Shown piece after piece: positions 35,970 through 48,600 of a stretch of 64,000 bases of DNA. A program made the position numbers and the translations under genes. Under the pieces are notes generated by a model. It was given only the letters and a program-made list of their open reading frames with translations. It did not search any database and was not told where the DNA came from. Positions within the stretch are counted from its first letter, which is position 1; the number at the start of each line of letters is the position of its first letter. Source of the stretch: Ehretia macrophylla (Eukaryota; Streptophyta; Magnoliopsida; Boraginales; Ehretiaceae); the NCBI GenBank assembly GCA_037974665.1, contig CM075764.1, forward strand, positions 115,816,325-115,880,324. The letters run 5' to 3'.

Positions 35970-38900
35970 CGTAGAGGTCTCAAAGTGCTTTCCAACTGTA
36001 TGCTGTGCGCCGCGTAACTCCTTACGGATCAAAAGTTAAGGGCACCGGAGCGTCGGATACCTGGTCACAAGCCCCACGTCCTTTGTTTGCGGGCCCAACC
36101 TCTATGCGAAGTAAAGTTGTTTTGCCCAAGGTACCGTGGGATTCGATAATAGAAATGTGATGGATTAGGTTGTCGTCCTTTTCGCGGCTCACGACGTACG
36201 ATCCGGGATGGAAAAACAGCGCAAAAGAAGAAAAGTGTCCCGACACTAATGAAAACGTTCGATTTTGGGCTCCGAAAATAGGCGCAGCCGAGTAGGATTG
36301 TTGCCCCCATCGTAGAGCTCTCAGAGAGCTTTCCAACGGTATGCTGTGCTTCACCCTTACGGATCAAAAGTTATGGGTACCGGAGCGATGGATACCTGGT
36401 CACAAGCCCTACGCCCTCAGTTTGTAGGCCTAGCCTCTACGTGAAGTGAAGTTGTCTTGCCTAAGGTTCCGTGGGATTCGGTAATAGAAATGCGATGGAT
36501 CAGGTTGTCGTCCTTTTCGCGGCTCACGACGTACGATCCGGGATGAAAAAACAATGGAAAAGAAGAAAAGTGTCCCGAAACTGATGAAAACGTTCAATTT
36601 TGGGCTCCCAAAATAGGCCTAGCTGAGTAGGTTTGTTGTCCCCGTCGTAGACCTCTCGGAGAGCTTTCCAACGGTATGTTGTACGCCGCGTAACTCCTTA
36701 CGGATCAAAAGTTATGGGCACCGGAGCGACGGATACCTGGTCACAAGCCCCACACCCTCGATTTGCTGGCCCAGCCTCTACGTGAAGTAAAGTTGTCTTG
36801 CCCAAGGTTTCGTGGGATTCGGTAATAGAAATGTGATGGATTAGGTTGTCGTTCTTTTCGCGGCTCACGACGTACGATCCGGGACGAAAAAACGGCGGAA
36901 AAGAAGAAAATTGTCCCAAAGTTGATGAAAACATTCAATTTTGGGATCCGAAAATAGGTACAACAGAGCAGGCTTGCTGCCTCGGTAGTAGAGCTCTCAA
37001 AGAGCTTTTTAACGGTATGTTGTGCACCGCGTATCTCCATGCGGATCAAAAGTTATGGGCACCGAAGCGACGGATACCTAGTCACAAGCCCCACACCCTC
37101 GATTTGCGGGCCCAACCTCTATGTGAAGTGAAGTTGTCCTGCCCAAGGTTTGGTGGGATTCGGTAATAGAAATGTGATGGATTAGGTTGTCGTCCTTTTC
37201 GCGGCTCACGACGTACGATCCGGGACGAAAAAACGGCGAAAAAGAAGAAAATTGTCCCAAAGTTGATGAAAACATTCGATTTTGGGCTCCGAAAATAGGC
37301 ACAACCGAGCAGGCTCACTGCCCCGGTAGTAGAGCTCACAAAGAGCTTTCTAACGGTAAGTTGTGCACCGTGTAACTCCTTGCGGATCAAAAGTTATGGT
37401 CACAAGCCCCACGCACTCGATTTGCGGGCCCAGCCTCTACGTCAAGTGAAGTTGTCTTGCCCAAGGTGCCGTGGGATTCGGTAATAGAAATGTGATGGAT
37501 TAGGTTGTTGTCCTTTTAGCGGCTCACGACGTACGATCTGGGATGAAAAAACTGCGCAAAAGAAGAAAAGTGTCCCGAAATAGATGAAAACGTTCGATTT
37601 TGAGCTCCGAAAATAGGGGCAGTTGACCAGGCTTGTTGCCTCTGTCGTAGTGCTCTCAGAGAGCTTTCCAACGGTATGCTGTGCGCCGCATAACTCCCTA
37701 CGGATCAAAAGTTATGGACACCGAAGCGACGGATACTTGGTCACAAGCCCCATGCCCTCGGTTTGCGGGCCCAGCCTCTACGTCAAGTGAAGTTGTCTTG
37801 CCCAAGGTGCCATGGGATTCGGTAATAGAAATGTGATGGATTAGGTTCTCGTCCTTTTCGCGACTCACGGCGTACGATTCGGGATGAAAAAATAGCAGAA
37901 AATAAGTAAAGTATCCCGAAACTAATGAAAACGTTTGATTTTGGGCTCTGAACACAGGTGCAACCTAGCAGGCTTGTTGCCTTCATCATAGGGCTCTCGG
38001 ATAGCTTTCCAACGGTACACTGTGAGCCTCATAACTCCTTACGGATAAAACGTTATGGGCACCGGAGTGACGTATACCTGGTCACAAGCCCAATGCCCTC
38101 GATTTGCTGGTAGAGCCGCTACGTGAAGTGAAGTTGTCTTGCCTAAGGTTCCGTGGGATTCGGTAATAGAAATGTGATGGATTAGGTTGTCGTCTTTTTC
38201 GCGGCTCACGACGTACGATCCAGGGCAAAAAAATAGCGAAAAAGAAGAAAAGTGCCCCAAAACTGATGAAAACTTTTGATTTTGAGCTCCGAAAGCAGAC
38301 GTAGCCGACCAGGCTTGTTGCCTTCGTCGTAGAGCTCTCAAAGTGCTTTCCAATGGTATGCTGTGCGCCGCGTAACTCCTTACGGATCAAAAGTTAAGGG
38401 CACCGGAGCATCGGATACCTGGTCACAAACCCCACGTCCTTTGTTTGCGAGCCCAGCCTCTGCGTGAATTGAAGTTGTTTTGCCCAAGGTGCCATGGGAT
38501 TCAGTAATAGAAATGTGATGGATTAGGTTGTCGTCCTTTTCGTGGCTCACGACGTACGATATGGGACAAAAAAACAGCGCAAAAGAAGGAAAGTGTACCG
38601 AAACTGATGAAAACATTCGATTTTGAGCTCCGAAAAATAGGCGCAGCCAACCAGGATTGCTGCCCCGGTCATAGAGCTCTTGGAGAACTTTCCAATGGTA
38701 TGTTGTACACCGCGTAACTCCTTACGGATCAAAAGTTATCGGCACCCGAGCGACGAATACCTGGTCACTAGCCCTACGCCCTTAGTTTGCGGGCCCAGCC
38801 TCTACGTGCAATAAAGTTGTCTTGCCAAGGTGCCATGGGATTTGGTAATAGAAATGTGATAGATTAGGTTGTCGTCCATTTCACAGCTCACGACGTACAA

Positions 38901-39620
38901 TCTGTGATGAAAAAACAGCGCAAAAGAAGAGAAGTGTCCCGAAACTGATGAAAACGTTCAATTTTGGGCTCCTAAAATAGGAGCAGCCGAGCCAGTTTGC
39001 TGCTCCCGTCATAGAGCTCTTGGAGAGCTTCCCAACGATATGCTGTGTGCCGCGTAACTCTTTACAGATCAAAAGTTATGGACAACGGAGCGACGGATAC
39101 CTGGTAACAAGCCCCACGACCTCGGTTTGCGGGGCTAGCCGCTACATGAAGTGAAGTTTTCTTGCCCAAGGTGTTGGGGGATTCGATAATAGAAATGTGA
39201 TGGATTAGGTTGTCGTCCTATTCGCGGCTCACGACGTACGATCCGGGATAAAAAAACAACACAAAAGAAGAAAAATGTCCCGAAACTGATGAAAACTTCG
39301 ATTTTGGGCTCCGAATATAGGCGTAGCTGACTAGGCTTGTTGCCTTCGTCGTAGAGCTCTCGGAGAGTTTTCTACCGGTATACTGTGCACCGCGTACCTC
39401 TTTACGGATCAAAAGTTATGGGCACTGGAGCGACGGATACCTGGTCACTTGCCCCACGCCCTCAGTTTGCACACCCAACCTCTACATGAAGTGATGTTGT
39501 CTTGCCCAAGGTGCCGTGGGATTCGTTAATAGAAATGTGATGGATTAGGTTGTCATCTTTTTCGCGGCTCATGACGTACGATTCGGGACGGAAAAACAGC
39601 GTAAAAGAAGAAAAGTGTCC
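35970..39620 (+). repeat. Higher-order repeat, copy 2
   Basis: Partner of 30900-34545. It contains the GTGCTTCACCC monomer (36346), the shortened monomer with GTTATGGTCA (37393), the TGAGCCTC variant (38023) and the GTTTTCTACC variant (39366) in the same order. Fifteen monomers separate equivalent positions. Confidence 0.85.
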
Positions 39621-42600
39621 CGAAATTGATGAAAATGTTCTATTTTAGGCCTTGAAAATAGGCGCAACCGAGCAGGCTAGGTGCCCCCGTCGTAGAGCTC
39701 TCGGAGAGCTTTCCAACGGTAAGCTGTGCGCCGCATAACACCTTACGGATCAAAAGTTATGGGCACCGGAGCGACGGATACCTGGTCACAAGCCCCACAC
39801 CCTCATTTTGTGAGCCCAGCCTCTACGTCAAGTAAAGTTTTCTTGCCCAAGGTTCCGTGGGATTCGGTAATAGAAATGTGATGGATTAGGCTGTCGTCCT
39901 TTTTGCGGCTCACGACGTACGATCCGGGATGGAAAAACGGCGCAAAAGAAGAAAAATGACCCAAAATAGATGAAAACATTCCATTTTGTGCTCCAAAAAT
40001 AGGCGCAACCGAGTAGGATTGTTGCCCTCGTCGTAAAGCTCTTAGAGAACTCTCCAACGGAATACTGTGCCTCGCATAACTCCGTACGGATCAAAAGTTA
40101 TGGACACCGGAGCGACGAATACTTGGTCACAAGCCCTACGCCCTTGGTTTACGGGCCCAGCCTCTACATGAACTGAAGTTGTTTTGCCCAAGCTGTGGTG
40201 GGATTAGGTTATAGAGATGTGATGGATTAGGTTGTTGGGTTTTTTGAGGCTCACGACGTACGATCCGGGATGAAAAAATAGCACAAAAGAAGAAAAGTAT
40301 CCCGAAATTGATGAAAATGTTAAATTTTAGGCTCCAAAAATAGGCGCAGCTGAGCAGGCTTCTAGTAGCCATCGTAAAGCTCTCGGAGAGCTTTCCAACA
40401 GTATGCTGTGCGCCGCGTAACTCCTTACGGTCAAAAGTTATGGGCACCGGAGCGACGGATACCTGGTCACAAGCCCTACGTCCTCGATTTGCGTGCCCAG
40501 CCTCTACGTGAAGTGAAGTTGTCTTGCCCAAGGTACTGTGGGATTCGTTAATAGAAATGTGATAGATTAGGTTGTCGTCTTTTTCGCAGCTCACGACGTA
40601 CGATTCGGAACCGAAAAACAGCGCAAAAGAAGAAAAGTGTCCTAAAACTTATGAAAATGTTTGATTTTGGGCTCCAAAAATAGACGGAGTCGAGCATGGT
40701 AGGTGCCGCCGTTGTAGAGCTCTCAGAGAGCTTTCCAACGGTATGCTGTGCGTCACATAACTCTTTAGATATCAAAAGTTATGGGCACCGGAGCGACGGA
40801 TACCTGGTCACAAACCCAACGCCCTCGATTCACAGGCCCAGCCTCTACGTGAAGTGAAGTTGTCTTGCCCGAGGTGCCATGGGATTCCGTAATAGAAATG
40901 TGATGGATTAGATTGTCGTCCTTTTCGTGGCTCACGACGTACGATCCGGGAGGAGAAAACAGTGAAAAAGAAGAAAAGTGTCCCGAAACTGATAAAAATT
41001 TTGATTTTGAGCTATAAAAATAGGCACAGCAAAGCAGGCTTGCTGCCCTCGTCGTAGAGCTCTCAAAGGGCTTTCCAACGGTATGCTGTGTGCTGCGTAA
41101 CTCCTTACAAATAAAAAGTTATAGGCACCGAAGCGACGGATACCTGGTTACAAGCCCCACGCCCTCGGTTTGCGGGCCCAGCCTCTACGTGAAGCGAAGT
41201 TGTCTTGCCTAAGGTGCTTTGGGATTCATTAATAAAAATGTGATAGATTAGGCTGTTGCCATTTTCGCGGCTTACGACGTACTATCTGGGACGAAAAAAT
41301 AGCGGAAAGGGAGAAATGTGTCCCGAAACTGATGAAAAAGTTCAATTTTGGGCTCCGAAAATAGTTGCAGCTGAGCAGGCTTGTTGCCCTCATCGTAGAG
41401 CTCTCGTAGAGCTTTCTAACTATATGATGTGCTCCGCGCATCTCCTTACGGATCAAAAGTTATGGGCACCGGAGCGACGGATACCTGGTCACAAGCCCCA
41501 CGGCCTCGATTTGTGTGCCCAGCCTCTACGTCAAGTGAAGTTGTCTTGCCCAAGGTGCCGGGGGATTCGGTAATAGAAATGTGATGGAATAGGTTGTTGT
41601 CCTTTTCGTGGCTCACGAAGTACGATCCGGGATGGAAAAACAGCGTAAAAGAAGAAAAGTGTCCCGAAACTGATGAAAACGTTCCTTTTTGGGCTCGGAA
41701 AAAAGGCGCAATCGAGTAGGATTATTGCCCCCGTCGTAGAGCTCTCAGAGAGCTTTCCAACGGTATACTGTGCGTAGTGTAACTCCTTACGGATCGAAAG
41801 TTATGGATACCGGATCAATGGATACCTGGTCACAAGCCCTACGCCCTCGATTTGTGTGCCTAGCCTCTACATGAAGTAAAGTTGTCTTGCCCAAGGTGTC
41901 GTGGGATTCGGTAATAGAAATGTGATGGATTAGGTTGTCCTTTTCGAGGCTCACGATGTACGATCCGGGACGAAAAAACAGCGGAAAAGAAGAAAAGTGT
42001 CTTGAAACTGATGACAATATTCAATTCTGGGCTCCAAAAAAAGGCACAGCTAAGCAAACTTGTTGCCCCCATCAAAGAGCTTTCAGAGAGCTTTCCAATG
42101 GTATGCTGTGCACCACGTAACTCCTTACGGATCAAAAGTTATGGGCACCGGAGCGAAGGATACCTAGTCATAAGCCCTACGCCCTCGATTTACGGGCCCA
42201 GCCGCTACGTGAAGTGAAGTTTTCTTGCCCAAGGTGCCGTGGGACTCGGTAATAGAAATGTGATGGATTAGGTTGTAATCCTTTTCACGGCTCACGACGT
42301 ACGATCCGGGATGGAAAAACAACGCAAAAGAAGAAAAGTGTCCCAAAACTTATGAAAATGTTAGATTTTAGGCTCAAAAATTAGATGCAGCCTAGCATGC
42401 TAGATGCCCCCGTTGTAGAGCTCTCAGAGAGCTTTCCAAAGGTATGCTGTGCGCCGCATAACTCCTTAAGGATCAAAAGTTATGGGAACCAGAGCGACGG
42501 ATAGCTGGTCACAAGCCCCACGCCCTCGATTCGTGAGCCTAGCCTCTACGTGAAGTGAAGTTGTCTTGCCCAAGGTGCCGTGTTATTCGGTAATATAAAT

Positions 42601-45600
42601 GTGATGGATTAGGTTGTAGTCCTTTTCGCGGCTCACAACGTACGATCCGGAACGAAAAAACAGTGCAAAAGAAGAAAAGTGTCCCGAAACTAATTAAAAT
42701 GTTCGATTTTAGTCTATGAAAATAGGTGCAACCGAGCTGGCGTGCTTCCCCAGTCGTAGAGCTCTCGAAGAGCTTGCCAACGGTATGCTGTGCTCCACGT
42801 AACTCCTTACGGATCAAAAGTTATGGGCACCGAAGCGACGGATACCTAGTCACAATCCCCACGCCATCGGTTTGCTAGTCCAGCCTCTATGTTAATTGAA
42901 GTTGTCTTACCTAAGGTGCCATGGGATTCGGTAATAGAAATGTGTTGGATTAGGTTGTTGTCCTTTTTGCAACTCACGACATACGATCCAGGATGGAAAA
43001 ACAACTGAAAGGAAGAAAAGTGTCCTGAAACTGATGAAAACGTTCAATTTTGGGCTCCAAAAATAGGCGCAGCCAAGCAGGCTTTTTGCCTTCATCGTAG
43101 AGCTCATGGAGAGCTTTCCAACTGTATGATGTGCGTCGCGTAACTCCTTACGGATCAAAAGTTGTAGGCACCGGAGCGACGGATACCTGGTCAAAAGCCC
43201 TACGCCCTCGATTTGAGGGCCCAGCCGCTACGTGAAGTGAAGTTTTCTTGCCCGTGGTGCCGTGGGATTTGGTAATAGAAATGTGATGGATTAGGTTGTC
43301 CTTTTCAAGGCTCACGATGTACGATCCGGGATGAAAAAACAGCGAAATAGAAGAAAAGTGTCTCGAAACTGATGAAAATGTTCAATTATGGGCTCCAAAA
43401 ATAGGCACAGCCGTGCAGGCTTTTTGCCCCCATCGTAGAGCTCTTAGAGAGCTTTCCAACGGTATACTGTCCGCCGCATAACTCCTTAAGGATCAAAAGT
43501 AATGGGCACCAGAGCGACGGATACCTGGTCACAAGCCCCACGCCCTTGATTCGTGAGCCCAGCCTCTACATGAAGTGAAGTTGTCTTGCCCAAGGTGTCG
43601 TGGGATTCGGTAATAGAAATATGATGGATTAGGTTGTCCTTTTCGAGACTCACGACGTACGATGCGGGACGAAAAAATAGCAGAAAAGAAGAAAAGTATC
43701 CCAAAACTGATGAAAATGTTCAATTTTGGCATCTAAAAATAGGCACAACCGAGCAGTCTTGTTGTCCCCGTCGTAGAGCTCTTGGAGAGCTTTCCAACGG
43801 TATGATGTGCGCCGCGTAACTCCTTACGGATCAAAAGTTTTGGGCACCAGAGCGAAGGATACCTGGTCACAAGCCCATCACCCTCGATTTGCGGGTCCAG
43901 CCTCAACGTGAAGCGAAGTTGTCTTGCCCAAGGTGCCATGGGATTCGGTAATAGAAATGTGATGGATTAGGTTGTAATCGTTTTTGCGGCTCACGACGTA
44001 CGATCCGGGACGAAAAAACAGCGCAAAAGAAGAAAAGTGTCCCAAAACTTATAAAAATATTAGATTTTGGGCTCCAAAATTAGATGCAGCCGAGCATGCT
44101 AGATTCCCCCGTTGTAGAGCTCTCAGAGAGCTTTCCAACGGTATGCTGTGCGCCGCATAACTCCCTAAGGATCAAAGGTTATGGGCACCAGAGCGACGGA
44201 TACCTAGTCATAAGCTCCACACCCTCGATTCTCGAGGCCAGCCACTACGTGAAGTGAAGTTGTCTTGCCCAAGGTGCCATGGGATTCGGTAATAGAAATG
44301 TGATGGATTAGGTTGTCGTCTTTTTCGCAGCTCATGACGTACGATCCGGAACGAAAAAACAGCGAAAAAGAAGAAAAGTGTCCCAAAACTGATGAAAATG
44401 TTCAATTTTGGGATACGAAAATAGGTGCAGCCTAGCAGGATTGTTTCCCCCATCGTAGAGCTCTCGAAAAGCTTTCGACCGGTATGTTGTACGCCGTGTA
44501 ACTCCTTACGGATCAAAAGTTATGGGCACCGAAGTGACGGATACTTGGTCACAAGCCCCATGCCCTCGGTTTGTGGGCCCAGCCTCTACGTGAAGTGAAG
44601 TTGTCTTGCCCAAGGTGCCGTGGGATTCGGTAATAGAAATGTGATGGATTAGGTTGTCATCCTTTTCGCGGCTCACGACGTACGATCCGGGACGGAAAAA
44701 CAGGGAAAAGAAAGAAAAGTGCCCCGAAACTGATAAAAACGATCGATTTTGGGCTCCAAAAATAGGCGCAGCCAAGCAGGCTTGTTGCCCCTCATCGTAG
44801 AGCTCTCGGAGATCTTTCCAACGGTATGATGTGCGCTGCGCAACCCCTTACGGATCAAAAGTTATGGGCACCGGAGCAACGGATACCTGGTCACAAGCCC
44901 CACGCCCTCGATTTGCGGGCCCCGCCTCTACGTGAAGTGAAGTTTTCTTACCCACGGTGCAGTAGGATTCGCTAATAGAAATGTTATTGATTAGGTTGTT
45001 GTCCTCATCTTGGCTCACAACGTACGATCCGGGACAGAAAAACAGCGCAAAAGAAGAAAAGCGTCCTGAAACTGATGAAAATGTTCAATTTTGGGCTACA
45101 AAATTAGATGCAGTCGAGCATGCTAGATGCCCCAGTTGTAGAGCTCTCAGAGAGCTTTACAACGGTATACTGTGTGCCGCATAACTCCTTAAGGATCAAA
45201 AGTTATGGGCACCAGAGCGACGGATACCTGGTCACAAGCTCCACGCCCTCGATTCGTGAGCCCAGCCTCCACGTGAAGCGAAGTTGTCTTGCCCAAGGTG
45301 CCGTGGGATTCGGTAATAGAAATGTGATGGATTTGGTTGTCATCCTTTTCACGGCTCACGACCTACGATCCGGGACCAAAAAATAGCATAAAAGAAGGAA
45401 AGTGTCCCAAAACTGATGAAAACGTTCGATTTTGAGCTCCGAAAATGCAGTGGAGCAAGCTTGTTGCCCCCGTCGTAGAGCTCTCGGAGAGCTTTCCAAT
45501 GGTATGTTGTGCACCGCGTAACTCCTAACGGATCAAAAGTTATGGGCACCGAAGCGACGGATACTTGGTCACAAGCCCCACGCCCTCGGTTTGCGGGCCC

Positions 45601-48600
45601 AGCCTCTACGTGAAGTGAATTTTTCTTGCCCAAGTTGCCATGGGATTCGGTGATAGAAATGTGATGGATTAGGTTGTTGTCTTTTTCACGGCTCACGACT
45701 TACGATCCTGGACGGAAAAATAGCGCAAAAGAAGAAAAGTGCCCTGAAACTGATGAAAATGTTCAATTTTGGGGTCCAAAAATAGGCGCAGCCAAGCAGG
45801 CTTGTTGCCCTCATCGTAGAGCTCATGGAGAGCTTTCCGACGGTATGATGTGCACCGTGCAACTCCTTACGGATCAGAAGTTATGGGCTCCGGAGCGACG
45901 GATACTTGGTCACTAGCCCCACGCCCTCGATTTGTGGGCCCAGCGTCTACGGGAAGTGAAGTTGCCTTGCCCATGGTGCCGTGGGATTCGGTAATAGAAA
46001 TGTGATGGGTTAGGTTGTCGTCTTTTTCGTGGTTCATGACGTACAATTTAGGACCAAAAAACAACGTAAAAGAAGAAAAGTGTCTGGAAACTAATGAAAA
46101 TGTTCAATTTTGGGCCTTGAAAACAGGCGCAATCGAGAAGGCTTGTTGCCCTCATCGTAGAGCTTTCGTAGAGGTTTCTAACGGTATGCTCTGCACCGCG
46201 TAACTCTATACATATCAAAAGTTATGGGCACCGGAACGACGAATACCTGGTCACAAGCCCAATGCCATTGGTTTGCAGGCCCAGCCTCTACGTGAAGTGA
46301 AGTAGTCTTGCCCAAGGTGCCTTGGGATTCAGTAATAGAAATGTGATGGATTTGGTTATCGTCCTTTTCGCGGCTCACGAAGTACGATCCAGGATAGAAA
46401 AACAGCTGAAAGGAAGAAAAGTGTCCTGAAACTTATGAAAATGTTCGATTTTCGGCTCTGAAAATAGTGGTAACCGAGCGGGCTAGGTGCCCTCATCGTA
46501 GAGCTCTTGGAGTGCTTTCCAAAGGTATGATGTGCGCCGCGGAACTCCTTACGGATCAAAAGTTATGGGCACCGTAGCGACGAATACCTAGTCACAAGCC
46601 CTACGCCCTCGATATGCGGGCCCAGCCTCCACGTGGAGTGAAGTTGTCTTGATCAAGGTGCCGTGGGATTCGGTAATATAAATGTGATGGATTAGGTTGT
46701 CGTCCTTTTCGAGGCTCACGACGTACGATCAGGGTCGAAAAAATAGCGCAAAGGAAGAAAACTGTCCTAAAACTGATGAAAATGTTCAATTTTGGGCTCC
46801 GAAAACAGGCGCAGCAGAGCAGGATTGTTGCCCACGTCGTAGAGCTCTCGGAAGGCTTTCCAACGGTATGGTGTGCATTGCGTAACTCCTTACGGATCAA
46901 AAGTTATGCGCACCGGAGCGACGGATACCTGGTCACAAGCCCTACGCCCTCGATTTGCGTGCCCAGCCTCTACGTGAAGTGAAGTTGCCTTGCCCAAGGT
47001 GCTGTGGGACTTGGTAATAGAAATGTGATGGATTAGGTTATCTTTTTCGAGGCTCACGACGTACGATCCGGGATAAAAAAACAGCGGAAAAGAAGAAAAG
47101 TGTCTCGAAACTGATGAAAATGTTCAATTATGGGCTCCAAAAATAGGCACAGCCGTGCAGGGTTGTTGCCCCCGTCGTAGAGCTCTTGAAGAGCTTTCCA
47201 ACGGTATGCTGTGTGCCGCATAACTGCTTACGGATCAAAAGTTATGGGCACCGGAGCGAAGGATACCTGGTCACAAGCCCTATGCCCTCGGTTTACGGGT
47301 CCAGCCTCTACGTGAATTGAAGTTTTCTTGCCCAAGGTGCCATGGGATTTGGGAATAGTAATGTGATGGATTAGGTTGTCATTCTTTTCGCGGCTCATGT
47401 CGTACGATTCGGGACGAAAAAATAGCACAAAAGAAGAAAAGTATCCCAAAAGTTATGAAAATGTTAGATTTTGGGGTCCAAAATTAGATGCAGCTGAGCA
47501 TGCTAGATGCCCCAATTGTAGAGCTCTCAGAGAGCTTTTCAACGGTATACTGTGCGCCGCATAACTCCTTAAGGATCAAAAGTTATGGGCACTAGAGCGA
47601 GGATACCTGGTCACAAGCCCCACGCCCTCGATTCGTGAGCCCAGCCTCTACGTCAAGGCGAACTTGTCTTACCCAAGGTGCTGTGGGATTCGGTAATAGA
47701 AATGTGATGGTTTAGGTTTTCGTCCTTTTCGCGGCTCACGACGTACGATCTAGTATGAAAAAACTGCGCAAAAGAATAAAAGTGTCTCAAAACTGATGAA
47801 AATATTCAATTTTGGTCTACGAAAATAGGTGCAACCGAGCAGGCTTGTTGCCCCATCGTAGAGCTCTCGAAGACCTTTCCAACGGTATGCTGTGCGCCAC
47901 GTAACTCCTTACGGAGCAAAAGTTATGGGCACCGAAGCGACGGATACCTGGTCACAAGCCCCACACCCTCGATTTGCGGGCCCAGCATCTACGTGAAGTG
48001 AAGTTGTATTTTCCCAAGGAGTTGTGGGATTCGGTAATAGAAATGTGATGGATTAGGTTTTCGTCCTTTTCGCGGCTCATGACGTACGATCCGGGACGGA
48101 AAAACAGCTGAAAGGAGGAAAAGTGTCCTGAAATTGATGAAAACGTTCGATTTTGGGCTCCAAAAATAGGCACAGCCGAGCAGGCTTGTTGCCCTCATCG
48201 TAGAGCTCATGGAGAGCTTTCCAACGTTATGCTGGGCGCCGCGTAACACCTTACGGATCAAAAGTTATAGGCACCGGAGCGATGGATACCTGGTCACAAG
48301 CCCTACGCCCTCGATTTGCGGGCCCAGCCTCTACGTGAATTGAAGTCTTCTTGCCCAAGGTGGCGTGGGATTCGGTAATAGAAATGTGATAGATTAGGTT
48401 GTCATCCTTTTCGCGGCTCACGACGTACGATCTGGGACGAAAAAACAGCGCAAAAGAAGAAAAGTGTCCCAAAACTGATGAAAACGTTCGATTTTGGGCT
48501 CCAAAAATAGGCGCAGCCAAGCAAGCTTGTTGCCCCTATCGTAGAGCTCGCAGAGAGCTTTCCAACGGAATGATGTTCGCCGTGCAACTCGTTACGGATC

